The translations under genes were made by a program, and so were the position numbers. Below the pieces are notes generated by a model. The model was not told where the DNA came from and ran no database searches. It was given only the letters and a program-made list of their open reading frames with translations. Source: JBBRBB01 sp963830175 (GTDB taxonomy: Bacteria > Bacteroidota > Bacteroidia > Chitinophagales > Chitinophagaceae). Taken from it: a stretch of 64,000 nucleotides of DNA. Position 1 is the stretch's first letter, and each line of letters starts with the position of its first letter. The stretch lies in NCBI GenBank assembly GCA_963830175.1, contig CAWHKV010000009.1, positions 558,001-622,000 of the forward strand. The letters are read 5' to 3'. Of this stretch, positions 1-8,457 are shown piece after piece.

Positions 1-1
1 A

Positions 2-529
2 AAGAAAACAGGCACATCTCACCAGTTTAATAAATGCGGCAAAAGACCTTCTGCATCTTTTCATAATCTTTCTTTTAAACAAAATTGCGGTGAAGAACTA
101 CCTTTTGAAACCTTTAAAGGTCGAAAAGTACTCATTGTAAATACTGCCACAGATTGTGCATTTACTACACAGTTTAAAGAGCTGGTTCAATTGCACGAGA
201 GTTATAATTATATGCTGGATATTATTGCTTTTCCGGCAAATGACTTTAAACAACAGGAACGCGGTAGTGATGATGAGATCGCACATTTTTGCAAGGTGAA
301 TTTTGGGGTTTCATTTCCCATCATGAAGAAAAGCGTAGTAAAGAAAAATGAATATCAGAACCCCGTATACAACTGGCTTTCTCACTCCGGCAAAAATGGC
401 TGGAACAACCAATCTCCATCCTGGAACTTTTCCAAATATCTTGTAAATGAAGACGGGGTTTTAACCGATTATTTTGGTCCTACTGTTAGTCCACTTAGCC
501 CTGAAGTGGCAGCTGCACTTAAGAAATAA
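2..529 (+). CDS. Glutathione peroxidase family protein (5' end outside window)
   Basis: Thiol peroxidase that reduces hydroperoxides, probably using thioredoxin. The frame is open from base 2, so the gene starts before the window. Visible hallmarks are VNTATDCAFT, with the peroxidatic Cys in place of selenocysteine, then FPANDF..QQE, which supplies the catalytic Gln, and SPSWNFSKYL, which supplies the catalytic Trp-Asn. The complete Cys/Gln/Trp/Asn set suggests an active enzyme. The residue after the Cys is Ala rather than the usual Gly. The N-terminal stretch before the thioredoxin-like fold cannot be judged because the start is missing. It is followed 49 bp later by an SDR gene on the same strand. 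Confidence 0.88.
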   Translation, partial: KKTGTSHQFNKCGKRPSASFHNLSFKQNCGEELPFETFKGRKVLIVNTATDCAFTTQFKELVQLHESYNYMLDIIAFPANDFKQQERGSDDEIAHFCKVNFGVSFPIMKKSVVKKNEYQNPVYNWLSHSGKNGWNNQSPSWNFSKYLVNEDGVLTDYFGPTVSPLSPEVAAALKK

Positions 530-578
530 TTTACCAATTGTTATTGTTTTTTACAGGTAATTTGCCGGTAAAAATTGA

Positions 579-1349
579 ATGTCGACTACCGTATTAATTA
601 CCGGTGCATCCCGCGGAATTGGAAAAGAATTTGCGCGCCAATTTGCAAGTCATGGTCATCATGTTATTCTCGTAGCCCGCGATGAGAAATCTCTTCAAAA
701 TCTTGCTACGGAAATCAGTAAAAAGTATAAGGTGAATGCCACTGTGCTTGCACGCGACCTGAGCAATATTAACGATGCAGAAAATATTTACACCCATTTA
801 AAAGTTCATGGAATAAAGGTAGATTACCTGGTAAACAACGCAGGGTTTGGCGACTATGCTTTTTTTCAAAACGAGGATTGGAAAAGGATTGAAGGTATGA
901 TCTGTGTTAACCTAACGGCATTAACCCGGTTGTGTCATTTATTCGTTCAGGATATGGTTAGTGAAAAAAATGGGAAGATCATGAACGTTGCATCTACCGC
1001 TGCCTTTTTACCCGGACCTTTGATGGCTGTATATTTTGCAACCAAAGCATATGTGTTAAGTTTAAGCGAAGCATTAAGTAATGAACTTGAAGGAACGGGG
1101 GTTTCAGTAACATGCCTTTGCCCCGGTGCAACCGCCAGTAACTTTAAAAAGACCGCAAAAGTGAGTAGTAGTTTTTACAAAGGCAATATTCCTACATCTA
1201 CAGAAGTGGCAGCTTATGGTTATAAAAGCATGATGAAAAATAAACGTGTTGCCATTCACGGGTTAACTAACAAGCTGTTGATTTGGGGATCTGGTTTTGT
1301 ACCCAGATCAATTATTTTAAAGGTGGTTCGGTACCTGCAAACAAAATGA
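579..1349 (+). CDS. SDR family NAD(P)-dependent oxidoreductase
   Basis: Classical short-chain dehydrogenase/reductase of 256 residues, the usual length. The Rossmann cofactor motif TGASRGIG is at residues 8-15 and NNAG at 86-89. The catalytic Ser is at about 139 and the YxxxK pair is Y152/K156 (YFATK). The substrate cannot be read from sequence. An Arg in the TGASRGIG loop and R34 after the second strand make NADPH plausible. The ATG start sits directly before the first beta strand. The hydrophobic C-terminal region resembles the DltE/YqjQ-like SDR group, but this is only an impression. Confidence 0.9.
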   Translation: MSTTVLITGASRGIGKEFARQFASHGHHVILVARDEKSLQNLATEISKKYKVNATVLARDLSNINDAENIYTHLKVHGIKVDYLVNNAGFGDYAFFQNEDWKRIEGMICVNLTALTRLCHLFVQDMVSEKNGKIMNVASTAAFLPGPLMAVYFATKAYVLSLSEALSNELEGTGVSVTCLCPGATASNFKKTAKVSSSFYKGNIPTSTEVAAYGYKSMMKNKRVAIHGLTNKLLIWGSGFVPRSIILKVVRYLQTK

Positions 1350-1355
1350 TTTCGA

Positions 1356-1670
1356 TTACCGCACAAACCTGAATTTAGGGGTTGGTTTAGCCACTAAACT
1401 TTTGTTTTTAACTCTTCCAAATGATTGTATAAAATACATGATGGTAAATGTTGGAATGAAATCCAGGCCCGGCAAAATTTCCTCAATAAAATTGAAAACG
1501 CCACCAAATAATCCTTTTCTTCCACCAAAGGTTTTATAGAATATCATTGCAGATATTGGCGCCCATAATAAGTCTCCCAATTCTCCGATAAATGGTATTG
1601 CATAAGTCGCATAACCAATAGCATCCATCGCAATACAGAAAAGTAGAGAAGGTTGTTTTTTCATGTTCAT
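1356..1670 (-). CDS. Small hypothetical membrane protein
   Basis: Unrecognised 104-residue protein with two hydrophobic segments, at about residues 8-30 and 35-50, and a further hydrophobic stretch near 70-85. The C-terminus is basic (KPTPKFRFVR). It is Gly- and Phe-rich around residues 48-60. The start could be Met1 or Met3. It is convergent with the SDR gene, with 6 bp between stops, and lies downstream of the ssb terminator, so it is probably transcribed alone. Function unknown. Coding potential is supported by length and by the membrane-protein pattern, but not by a named family. Confidence 0.6.
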   Translation of the reverse strand: MNMKKQPSLLFCIAMDAIGYATYAIPFIGELGDLLWAPISAMIFYKTFGGRKGLFGGVFNFIEEILPGLDFIPTFTIMYFIQSFGRVKNKSLVAKPTPKFRFVR

Positions 1671-1729
1671 TCTGTTGGAGGATTTTTGGTCAAAATTGAA
1701 TCCAATAATTATTAATAAAATGTTTAATT

Positions 1730-1770
1730 AAAAAAAATCCTCCTGCACATCAAAAAAAAGCAGGAGGAAA
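1730..1770 (-). terminator. Rho-independent terminator after ssb
   Basis: A 9-bp perfect stem (1738-1746 with 1760-1768) is followed on the minus strand by a run of seven T. It lies about 40 bp past the ssb stop. The loop itself is a T8 tract on the minus strand. Confidence 0.8.
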
Positions 1771-1805
1771 ACAAACCAACCTAAAAAAACCAAAAAGTCG
1801 AAATT

Positions 1806-2159
1806 TTAATGGTTTTTAGCAAAAGCTTTATCGCCTAACATAAGCACCTCATTAACCTGCACCTCTGTTATGTATTTTTTTTGTCCGTCTTTACCCGTGT
1901 AATTACGGTTAACGAGTTTGCCTTCTATAGCTATTTCACTGCCCTTGTTTAGAAATTTTTCAGCAATGTCTGCCACCTTTCCCCATGCAACCAGGTTATG
2001 CCATTGTGTCTCTGTTATTTTTTCTCCATTAGCATTGCGGTAAACTTCATTGGTGGCCATGCTAAAGCGGGCCATTTTTTTTCCACCTTCAGTATTGCGT
2101 ATTTCGGGTTGGCTACCAATATTTCCGATAAGCTGAACTTTGTTTTTAAGTGCGTACAT
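1806..2159 (-). CDS. ssb: Single-stranded DNA-binding protein
   Basis: SSB of 117 residues consisting of the OB fold only. It starts MYALKNKVQLIGNIG and carries the conserved WHNLVAWGKVAD and ARFSMATNE segments, followed by GSEIAIEGKL. It binds ssDNA during replication and repair. It lacks the long Gly-rich linker and the acidic DDDIPF-type tail of the main replicative SSB, so it may be a short secondary SSB used in recombination or competence. A strong terminator follows. The upstream region up to 2356 contains an unusual phased CG pattern shared with the divergent zinc-ribbon gene. Confidence 0.92.
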   Translation of the reverse strand: MYALKNKVQLIGNIGSQPEIRNTEGGKKMARFSMATNEVYRNANGEKITETQWHNLVAWGKVADIAEKFLNKGSEIAIEGKLVNRNYTGKDGQKKYITEVQVNEVLMLGDKAFAKNH

Positions 2160-2264
2160 GATCTTTAATTTTTAGATGATTTAATTTGTTATCTCAGCAG
2201 GTTGCGGCGCCATGCGATCTGCAAAACAAAGATGACATTGAACCAAAGCCTTACCCGGTTTTTA

Positions 2265-2310
2265 GTCGCTTATAGACGGATATAGGCGTTTGTAAACGCT
2301 TTACGCGTAA
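2265..2310. promoter_or_regulatory. Phased CG/TA repeats and dyad in ssb upstream region
   Basis: CG dinucleotides recur at exactly 10-bp spacing (2267, 2277, 2287, 2297), each followed by a TA-containing half turn. A 6-bp inverted repeat, gcgttt/aaacgc with a 2-bp loop, lies at 2286-2299. It sits between divergent ssb and the zinc-ribbon gene, so it may be an operator. This is inferred from pattern only. Confidence 0.3.
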
Positions 2311-2355
2311 TTTTTCTTAGCTTTAAGTTCATCTTTTAGCTAATAATTCCACCCC

Positions 2356-2727
2356 ATGCAACAACCCGAAACAAAACCCTGTTTGTCTTGTGGCAAAACG
2401 CTTCGCGGCAGGGCAGATAAAAAATTCTGTGACGATTATTGTCGAAACACTTTTAACAACAACCTTAAATCGGGCAGCAATAATCTAGTTAGAAACATCA
2501 ATAATGCATTGAGTAAAAACAGGCGCATTTTAGAAAGCGTACTGGGTGATCAGGATGAGATGTGTAAGATATCCAGGGAAAAATTGCTTGAGCTTGGGTT
2601 TAAATTCAGGTACCTTACACATACTTATAAAAACAAAAAGGGCAACATCTATTTTTTCTGTTACGACCATGGCTACCTTCCGATAGATAGTAACCTTTTT
2701 TTGGTGGTAAAATCAAGAGAAGAGTAA
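2356..2727 (+). CDS. Zinc-ribbon-containing hypothetical protein
   Basis: 123-residue protein with an N-terminal four-Cys zinc ribbon: CLSCGKTLRGRADKKFC..YC at residues 9-30. The C-terminal part is basic and aromatic, with a Tyr/Phe-rich beta-like region. The pattern is common in small Bacteroidota proteins, but no function is known to me. The CPxCGKxLxGRxDKKFC style suggests structural zinc and possible nucleic-acid contact. It is divergent from ssb across a patterned 196-bp region. Its stop lies 1 bp from the stop of convergent recX. Confidence 0.7.
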   Translation: MQQPETKPCLSCGKTLRGRADKKFCDDYCRNTFNNNLKSGSNNLVRNINNALSKNRRILESVLGDQDEMCKISREKLLELGFKFRYLTHTYKNKKGNIYFFCYDHGYLPIDSNLFLVVKSREE

Positions 2728-2728
2728 G

Positions 2729-3205
2729 TTATAGCTTACCTAAATACTCATAGACGAGCTTGGTTTCGAAGCCCTTTTGAAGCAGGTAATTTCTAAGCTT
2801 GGTTTTTTTTACAAAAATATTTTTCTCGCTTTTTAGCAGTTGTAATTTTTTTTCAGCCAGCTTTTTAATGGTTTGCTGATAGTTGTTACCATCAATAGTT
2901 TTAATAGCCTTATTAATACAATACTCGCTAATACCTTTTTGTTTAAGGGCATAAACGATCTTGGTTTTACCCCAATTTTTTAAGGCAAATTTTCCGCGCA
3001 CAAAATGCTGGGCAAACCTTTCTTCATTTAAAAAATTTTCTTCTATCAGGTCGCTAAGTAATTCTTCCACCTCTGCCTTTCGCAATTTAAAACTGTATAA
3101 TTTTTCTTTTACTTCCTTATGGCACCTTTCCTGGTAGGCACAATAATGCCTGATCTTTTGCTTTGCTTCTTCCCGGGAATATTGTTTTTCAAAGGGCATT
3201 TTCAA
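2729..3205 (-). CDS. recX: Regulatory protein RecX
   Basis: RecX family protein of 158 residues, the usual length, made of tandem three-helix repeats. Recognisable segments are YCAYQERCHKEVKEKL near the N-terminus and FLNEERFAQHFVRGKFALKNWGKTKI in the middle. RecX modulates RecA filaments in the cytoplasm. No recA is present in this window, so it is not in a recA-recX operon here. It is divergent from the pullulanase gene with a 62-bp spacer. Confidence 0.88.
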   Translation of the reverse strand: MKMPFEKQYSREEAKQKIRHYCAYQERCHKEVKEKLYSFKLRKAEVEELLSDLIEENFLNEERFAQHFVRGKFALKNWGKTKIVYALKQKGISEYCINKAIKTIDGNNYQQTIKKLAEKKLQLLKSEKNIFVKKTKLRNYLLQKGFETKLVYEYLGKL

Positions 3206-3267
3206 TCATTATTTAATGCATTAGAAAATGTGGAGGTAATTTTTATCTTTACCCAAACTCACTTGTA

Positions 3268-5250
3268 ATGAAAGGATTTTTATTGTTTGCCGGTTCATTT
3301 ATGTTGTTGCAGCTTTCTGTTGCGCAACAAATTTCTGAATTTAATTCTTACCCTGCATATAATGGTACAGACCTTGGGCTTACGTATACAAAAGAGGTGT
3401 CTGCTTTTAAGATTTGGAGCCCACCGGCGGAGCATGCAGACCTGCTGCTATATAAAGAGGCTTTGGGGGGAAAACCTTTACAGGTAGTGGCAATGCAAAA
3501 AAGCGATAATGGTACCTGGCTGGCAACTGTCAGTGGAAACCAGAAAGGTCTATTCTATGCATTCAGAATTATGAAAAACGGTGCCTGGTTACAGGAGGTT
3601 CCCGATCCATATGCGAAAGCCGTAGGCATTAGCGGTAAAAGGGCGATGGTAGTGGATCTTGCAGATACTGACCCTGACGGCTGGCAGCACGATATTATGC
3701 CTGCTTTCAGCAAGCCTACCGATGCTGTTATTTACGAATTGCATGTTCGTGATGCAAGTATTTCAAAAAATTCAGGCATTCAGCATAAAGGAAAATTTTT
3801 GGGGCTTACAGAAACTGGCACCGTAAACCCTGCGGGACAATCAACGGGGATCGATCACATTCAGAAACTAGGTGTAACCCATGTGCATCTGCTTCCCTCT
3901 TACGACTTTTATAGTGTGGATGAAACCAGGCTTGATGTGCCGCAATACAACTGGGGTTATGATCCACTTAATTATAATGTTCCTGAGGGCTCTTATTCCA
4001 CCCAACCCAATGTGGGCACTAACCGTATAAAAGAATTTAAGCAGCTGGTTAAAGCCATGCATGATAAAGGTTTGCGCGTTGTGATGGATGTGGTGTACAA
4101 CCATACCATGCTAACAGAAGATTCTTACTTTAACCAGTTGGTTCCAGGCTATTATTACCGGCAAAATGCATCTGGAGGTTTTTCTAATGCTACGGCCTGT
4201 GGAAATGAAACCGCCAGTGAAAGACCCATGATGCGAAAGTTTATGTTAGAAAGCGTATTGTATTGGGTGAAGGAATACCACATTGATGGTTTTCGGTTCG
4301 ACCTGATGGCTGTTCATGATATTGAAACCATGAATCTAATTTCTGATTCGCTACATGCTATTAAACCCGGCATTTTATTATATGGGGAAGGATGGACAGC
4401 CGGTGATTGCCCGCTACCCGATTCGATAAAGGCTCTTAAAAAGAATGCTTACAAACTGCATAACATTGCTGTTTTTAGTGATGATATAAGGGATGGAATA
4501 AAAGGTAGTGTTTTCGATATACACGATCGTGGCTTTGCCAGTGGCAAACAGGGCATGGAAGAATCGGTGAAGTTTGGCATTGTTGCCTCAGGCCTTCATC
4601 CTCAGGTAAACTACGAAAAGGTTAATTATAGCAAAGAGCCTTACACAGCTTCTCCGGCAGGGGTTATAACCTATGCTGAAGCCCATGATAATAATGTGCT
4701 TTGGGATAAACTGGCACTTTCGTTTCCCGAATCCAGCGAAGGTGAAAGAAAGGAAATGCACAAGCTTGCACTTACAATTGTACTTACCTCGCAAGGCATT
4801 CCATTTTTACATGCGGGAACCGAATTTCTCAGAACAAAAAATGGGGATGAAAATTCCTTTAAATCCGGGGATAGCATTAACGCCATTGACTGGAGTTTGA
4901 AAACAAAAAATAAGGATGTGTTTGATTATGTACAATCGCTTATTAATTTAAGGAAATCACACCCAGCATTTAGAATGAACAATACAGAAGAGATAGCTAA
5001 GAATTTAGTGTTTAAAGTAGGACTGCCCACAAATGTTATAGCTTATGAAATACATGGAAAGGCAACAGGCGACAAATGGAACAAAATATTAGTGGCTTTT
5101 AATGGTTCGGCAACGCCTGTAAATTTAAATATTGGAAAAGAAAAATGGTGGGTTGCGGCAGCAAACGGCAGGTTTAATAACAAACCCGTTAAAACAAAAA
5201 ATAATGTGCAGATAAGCGCATATGGTGCCACCATTTTATTTAAAAAATAA
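3268..5250 (+). CDS. pulA: Secreted type I pullulanase (GH13)
   Basis: Hydrolyses alpha-1,6 branches of pullulan or limit dextrins. 660 residues: a signal peptide ends near residue 20 (LLQLSVAQQ), followed by a CBM48-like domain (residues 30-125), then the GH13 barrel. The type I signature YNWGYDP is near residue 228. The nucleophile Asp is in DGFRFDLMA (about 344), the acid/base Glu is in YGEGW (about 374), and the transition-state Asp is in EAHDN (about 472). A C-terminal beta domain closes the protein. The signal peptide predicts export to the periplasm or outer membrane. A weak promoter-like TATCTTTA lies 17 bp before the ATG. No SusC/D genes are adjacent, so it is not part of a classical PUL here. 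Confidence 0.93.
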   Translation: MKGFLLFAGSFMLLQLSVAQQISEFNSYPAYNGTDLGLTYTKEVSAFKIWSPPAEHADLLLYKEALGGKPLQVVAMQKSDNGTWLATVSGNQKGLFYAFRIMKNGAWLQEVPDPYAKAVGISGKRAMVVDLADTDPDGWQHDIMPAFSKPTDAVIYELHVRDASISKNSGIQHKGKFLGLTETGTVNPAGQSTGIDHIQKLGVTHVHLLPSYDFYSVDETRLDVPQYNWGYDPLNYNVPEGSYSTQPNVGTNRIKEFKQLVKAMHDKGLRVVMDVVYNHTMLTEDSYFNQLVPGYYYRQNASGGFSNATACGNETASERPMMRKFMLESVLYWVKEYHIDGFRFDLMAVHDIETMNLISDSLHAIKPGILLYGEGWTAGDCPLPDSIKALKKNAYKLHNIAVFSDDIRDGIKGSVFDIHDRGFASGKQGMEESVKFGIVASGLHPQVNYEKVNYSKEPYTASPAGVITYAEAHDNNVLWDKLALSFPESSEGERKEMHKLALTIVLTSQGIPFLHAGTEFLRTKNGDENSFKSGDSINAIDWSLKTKNKDVFDYVQSLINLRKSHPAFRMNNTEEIAKNLVFKVGLPTNVIAYEIHGKATGDKWNKILVAFNGSATPVNLNIGKEKWWVAAANGRFNNKPVKTKNNVQISAYGATILFKK

Positions 5251-5272
5251 TCTTACCTGCACATTATGGAAA

Positions 5273-5560
5273 CTATACGGTTATATCCGTATTAAAAGAA
5301 TTTCCTGTAGTTGTTGTGGCTTTTTCTGTGTTATAAATACGGTCGCTTTCATCTAAAATAGAATTTGCCGTTGTTTTTACTTTGTCAATGGTATTAGATA
5401 CTGTACCGGTAACGTTATCATAAGTATCAACAACCGACTTTTTTAAGTTGTTTGCTTTTGATGTAATTTTTCTGCGGGTCTCTGTTCCACTGTTTGGTGC
5501 GAAAAGCATACCGATCACTATGCCGGTCAACATTCCGTTGATGTAAGATTGTATTCTCAT
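5273..5560 (-). CDS. YtxH domain-containing protein
   Basis: 95-residue protein with an N-terminal glycine-zipper membrane segment (INGMLTGIVIGMLFAPNSGTETRRKI). This is the YtxH signature: a short transmembrane helix, then APxxGxxxR and an amphipathic tail. The family is linked to general stress and the envelope, and its molecular role is poorly defined. The tail repeats Lys/Thr/Asp-rich helical segments typical of the family. It is convergent with pulA, 22 bp apart. Confidence 0.82.
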   Translation of the reverse strand: MRIQSYINGMLTGIVIGMLFAPNSGTETRRKITSKANNLKKSVVDTYDNVTGTVSNTIDKVKTTANSILDESDRIYNTEKATTTTGNSFNTDITV

Positions 5561-5728
5561 AATTTATAATTTTTGTGATTTGTAAAAGTGATGTACTGAA
5601 AAAATGCTGCCAAACTTGTCGGGTAAGAAAATTTTCACCTTTTAATAGGCAACCTTTTAACTGTACCATTAATTCCCCATCCCGATAGGTGCATAACTGA
5701 AATGCTTTCCATTATTTTTGATGAAGAA

Positions 5729-6655
5729 ATGAAAGGCATTGTTTACAAATCGACCGGTAGTTGGTACCATATAAAAACTGAGGAAGGAAAATTCATTCAA
5801 TCACGTATTAAGGGCATTTTTAAAATTGATGAAATTACCAGCACCAACCCTATAGCCGTTGGGGATGAGGTGAAAATTGAAAATGCCGCTGATGAAGGCG
5901 GGTCTGCCATGATCACCGAAATTTTCCCGCGCAAGAATTATATTTCCCGAACATCACCGCACAACAGGAATCAACAACATATAGTAGCCAGTAACCTTAG
6001 CCAGGCAATTATGTTTGCCACACTGCGCGAACCGAGAACTTCACTGGGTTTTATAGATCGCTTTTTAGTGGTGGCTGAAGCATACCATATTCCTGCTGTT
6101 ATTGTTTTTAATAAAGCTGATATTTTCAAAAAGAGAGAAATTGAAAATTATGCAAGGTTTGAAGAGATATACCAGCGCGCAGGTTATAAAGTATTACTAA
6201 CCAGTATGCAAACCGGGCAGGGTTTTGAAGAGCTTAAATATTTAATTAAGGATAAGACCACCCTGATAAGCGGACATAGCGGCGTTGGAAAATCAACCTT
6301 TATTAAAAAAGTATTTCCGGAGCTGGAGCTGGCAACGCAGCAGGTTAGTAACTGGAGTGGAAAAGGTATGCACACCACCACATTTGCAGAAATGTACGAC
6401 CTGCCATTTGGGGGAAGCATTATTGATACACCCGGATTAAAAGAGTTTGGAATTGCCACGCTATCCCGCCAGGAATTATCGCACTATTTTCCTGAGATGC
6501 GCCCTTTAATAAATGATTGCCGTTTTAATAATTGCCTGCATTTAAACGAGCCGGGGTGTGCCGTAATAAGTGCTGTAGAAGAAAGAAGGATTTCAGAAGA
6601 AAGATACCTGAGTTATTGCAACATTTTAGAAAGCATTGAAAATAAACATTACTAG
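5729..6655 (+). CDS. rsgA: Ribosome small-subunit-dependent GTPase A
   Basis: Circularly permuted GTPase that helps late 30S subunit maturation. The N-terminal OB fold (residues 1-70) begins MKGIVYKSTGSWY, which decides the start at 5729. An upstream in-frame ATG at 5702 would add nine residues not typical of the family. G4 NKAD comes before G1 GHSGVGKST (near residue 180) and G3 DTPG, which is the permuted order. The C-terminal zinc knuckle is C-x4-C-x-H-x5-C (CRFNNCLH...GC). The length of 308 residues is normal. Confidence 0.95.
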   Translation: MKGIVYKSTGSWYHIKTEEGKFIQSRIKGIFKIDEITSTNPIAVGDEVKIENAADEGGSAMITEIFPRKNYISRTSPHNRNQQHIVASNLSQAIMFATLREPRTSLGFIDRFLVVAEAYHIPAVIVFNKADIFKKREIENYARFEEIYQRAGYKVLLTSMQTGQGFEELKYLIKDKTTLISGHSGVGKSTFIKKVFPELELATQQVSNWSGKGMHTTTFAEMYDLPFGGSIIDTPGLKEFGIATLSRQELSHYFPEMRPLINDCRFNNCLHLNEPGCAVISAVEERRISEERYLSYCNILESIENKHY

Positions 6656-6657
6656 GT

Positions 6658-6936
6658 TTATTTAACTTTCATTTTCACAATAAGCTTATCAGCAATCCTT
6701 TGCATTTTACCAGGTTGGGTAAGCAGGGTAACGCCATTAAAAATGTTATACTGTAGTGCAAGAGGGTTTCCGCGGTATTTAAAGTGCCATTCTATATTGT
6801 CAGCTTCATCAAACTTATCGGTAAAGCGTACATGCCTGTTTTTGCTTAAAGCATTAGCAACGCGGTAAAAGTCTTGCAGACCGCCATTTTCATTAATTAC
6901 CATCGGTGTGGTATTGGTGTATTCGTAAGGTTTCAT
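6658..6936 (-). CDS. Hypothetical protein
   Basis: 92-residue soluble protein that I do not recognise. It has mixed alpha/beta character, a central RHVRFTDKF..ADNIEWHFKYRGNPLALQYNIFNGVTLL region suggestive of beta strands, and a Lys-rich end. There is no signal peptide or metal motif. Its stop is 2 bp beyond the rsgA stop (convergent). The 209 bp upstream, up to the carbonic anhydrase gene, contains only a 10-bp inverted repeat (7052-7061 with 7109-7118). Confidence 0.6.
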   Translation of the reverse strand: MKPYEYTNTTPMVINENGGLQDFYRVANALSKNRHVRFTDKFDEADNIEWHFKYRGNPLALQYNIFNGVTLLTQPGKMQRIADKLIVKMKVK

Positions 6937-7145
6937 ATGCCTTTGCTTTTGTTGCGGTTAATTGTCTGGAGCATTATGATGCGGAAACAAATAACCTGCC
7001 TGAAATATTAAAACCGGTATTTAAGTGTACGAATTACAGGGAAAAAAAGACAGTTTCTGCGGGTGTATTACATAAGATAATCTCAAAAGCAGTGAGTTTT
7101 GGATGCACGCAGAAACTATCTATTAATTATTAGACAGAAGAAAAA

Positions 7146-7676
7146 CTATTTCGCTGCATTATGATCAGAAAACCATGAAGAATATTTTGTATAATTATTT
7201 GCTATCCGTTCAATCTCGTCATGAATAATATTTTTGGTAAGGTCTTTTACCTTACGCGCGGGTACCCCGGCATAAATAACCCCTTCTTCAATTACAGTAC
7301 CCTCCAATACCACTGAGCCCGCAGCTATAATTGAATTGCTGTGTACGATTACCCGGTCCATAACTATGGCGCCCATACCTATTAGTACATTATCGTGAAT
7401 GGTACAACCATGCACAATGGCATTGTGCCCGATAGACACATTGTTGCCAATATTTACTGGGTTTTTTTGATAGGTGCAGTGCACCACTGTTCCATCCTGA
7501 ACATTTACCTTGTTCCCCATTTTTATATAATGCACATCACCACGAATAACGGTGTTAAACCAAATGCTGCAATCATCACCCATAATTACATCTCCCACTA
7601 CCGTGGCATTGGGAGCAACAAAACAATTGTTTCCAAATTGCGGGGATTTACCGAGAACAGGAAGAATGGTCGCCAT
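7146..7676 (-). CDS. Gamma carbonic anhydrase family protein (YrdA-like)
   Basis: 176-residue left-handed beta-helix protein with hexapeptide repeats throughout residues 15-150. Candidate zinc-binding histidines lie in TVVHC and IGHNAIVHGC. The Arg-Asp pair in VIRGDVHYI matches the gamma-CA/YrdA family. Members may have carbonic anhydrase activity or bind acyl-CoA-like ligands, and activity cannot be inferred with certainty. It lies 27 bp downstream of glpF on the same strand, so it may be cotranscribed with the glycerol genes. Confidence 0.9.
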   Translation of the reverse strand: MATILPVLGKSPQFGNNCFVAPNATVVGDVIMGDDCSIWFNTVIRGDVHYIKMGNKVNVQDGTVVHCTYQKNPVNIGNNVSIGHNAIVHGCTIHDNVLIGMGAIVMDRVIVHSNSIIAAGSVVLEGTVIEEGVIYAGVPARKVKDLTKNIIHDEIERIANNYTKYSSWFSDHNAAK

Positions 7677-7703
7677 TAAAATTATTTAAGTAATGAATTT
7701 GAA

Positions 7704-8411
7704 TCACATTAATATACCAAATAAAAATGCGCCGAGCAAACCGCCGGCAATAGGTCCTACAATCGGAATCCAACTGTAGGCCCAGTCAGAAGTCCCTTTG
7801 TTTTTTATGGGAAGAAGAAAATGTATGATCCGGGGACCTAAATCGCGTGCAGGATTAATCGCATACCCTGTGGGCCCACCGAGGCTTAAACCGATCGCCA
7901 ATACCACCAGCGCAACGGGAAGGGCATCCAGCGATCCCAGGCTTGAGGCAGACTTTGTAATTGCCAGCACAGCAAAAATAAAAACCATGGTACCTATAAA
8001 TTCAGTGACGAAATTATGCAGCCTGTTTCTCTTGGCTGGCGCGGTTGAAAACACCCCTAATATCACGTTGGGATCTTCAGTATCATCAAAGTGTGGCTTG
8101 TATGCGATCCAAACCAAAAAAGCGCCTAACATGGCTCCTGCCAGTTGTGCCAGCAGATACATGCCTACCAGCGACCAGCTGAATTTACCGGCATAGGCAA
8201 GTGCAATGGTTACAGCCGGGTTTAAATGCGCACCACTCGAACCTGCGGATACATAAACACCTACAAAAACTGCCATGGCCCAACCAATGGTTACGGCAAG
8301 GTACCCCGAACCAAACCCTTTGGTTTTATTCAACGCTATATTGGCAACCACGCCATCCCCTAAAACAAGTAAAATGGCGGTACCTGCGAATTCAGCCAGA
8401 AATGGAGTCAT
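7704..8411 (-). CDS. glpF: Glycerol uptake facilitator (aquaglyceroporin)
   Basis: MIP-family channel of 235 residues with six membrane helices and two half-helices. Both NPA boxes are intact: HLNPAVTIA near residue 65 and AINPARDLGPR near residue 185. The Asp directly after the second NPAR is the residue that marks glycerol-permeable members rather than water-only aquaporins. It sits 46 bp downstream of glpD on the same strand, in line with glycerol uptake followed by phosphorylation and oxidation. The Met start is immediately before the first helix. Confidence 0.93.
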   Translation of the reverse strand: MTPFLAEFAGTAILLVLGDGVVANIALNKTKGFGSGYLAVTIGWAMAVFVGVYVSAGSSGAHLNPAVTIALAYAGKFSWSLVGMYLLAQLAGAMLGAFLVWIAYKPHFDDTEDPNVILGVFSTAPAKRNRLHNFVTEFIGTMVFIFAVLAITKSASSLGSLDALPVALVVLAIGLSLGGPTGYAINPARDLGPRIIHFLLPIKNKGTSDWAYSWIPIVGPIAGGLLGAFLFGILM

Positions 8412-8457
8412 TTGATTTTGATTGATGTTATGGAGTGAATTTTACACGTAATCCCGG

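Noticed and set aside
3244..3251. TATCTTTA 17 bp before pulA as a -7 element
   Set aside because: One mismatch from TAnnTTTG (final A instead of G). The position is right, but not strong enough to list as a promoter.
6906..7133. Plus-strand ORF of 75 residues overlapping the 6.7-kb gene
   Set aside because: It begins inside the 92-residue gene on the other strand, has no signal, motif or promoter and looks like random sequence.
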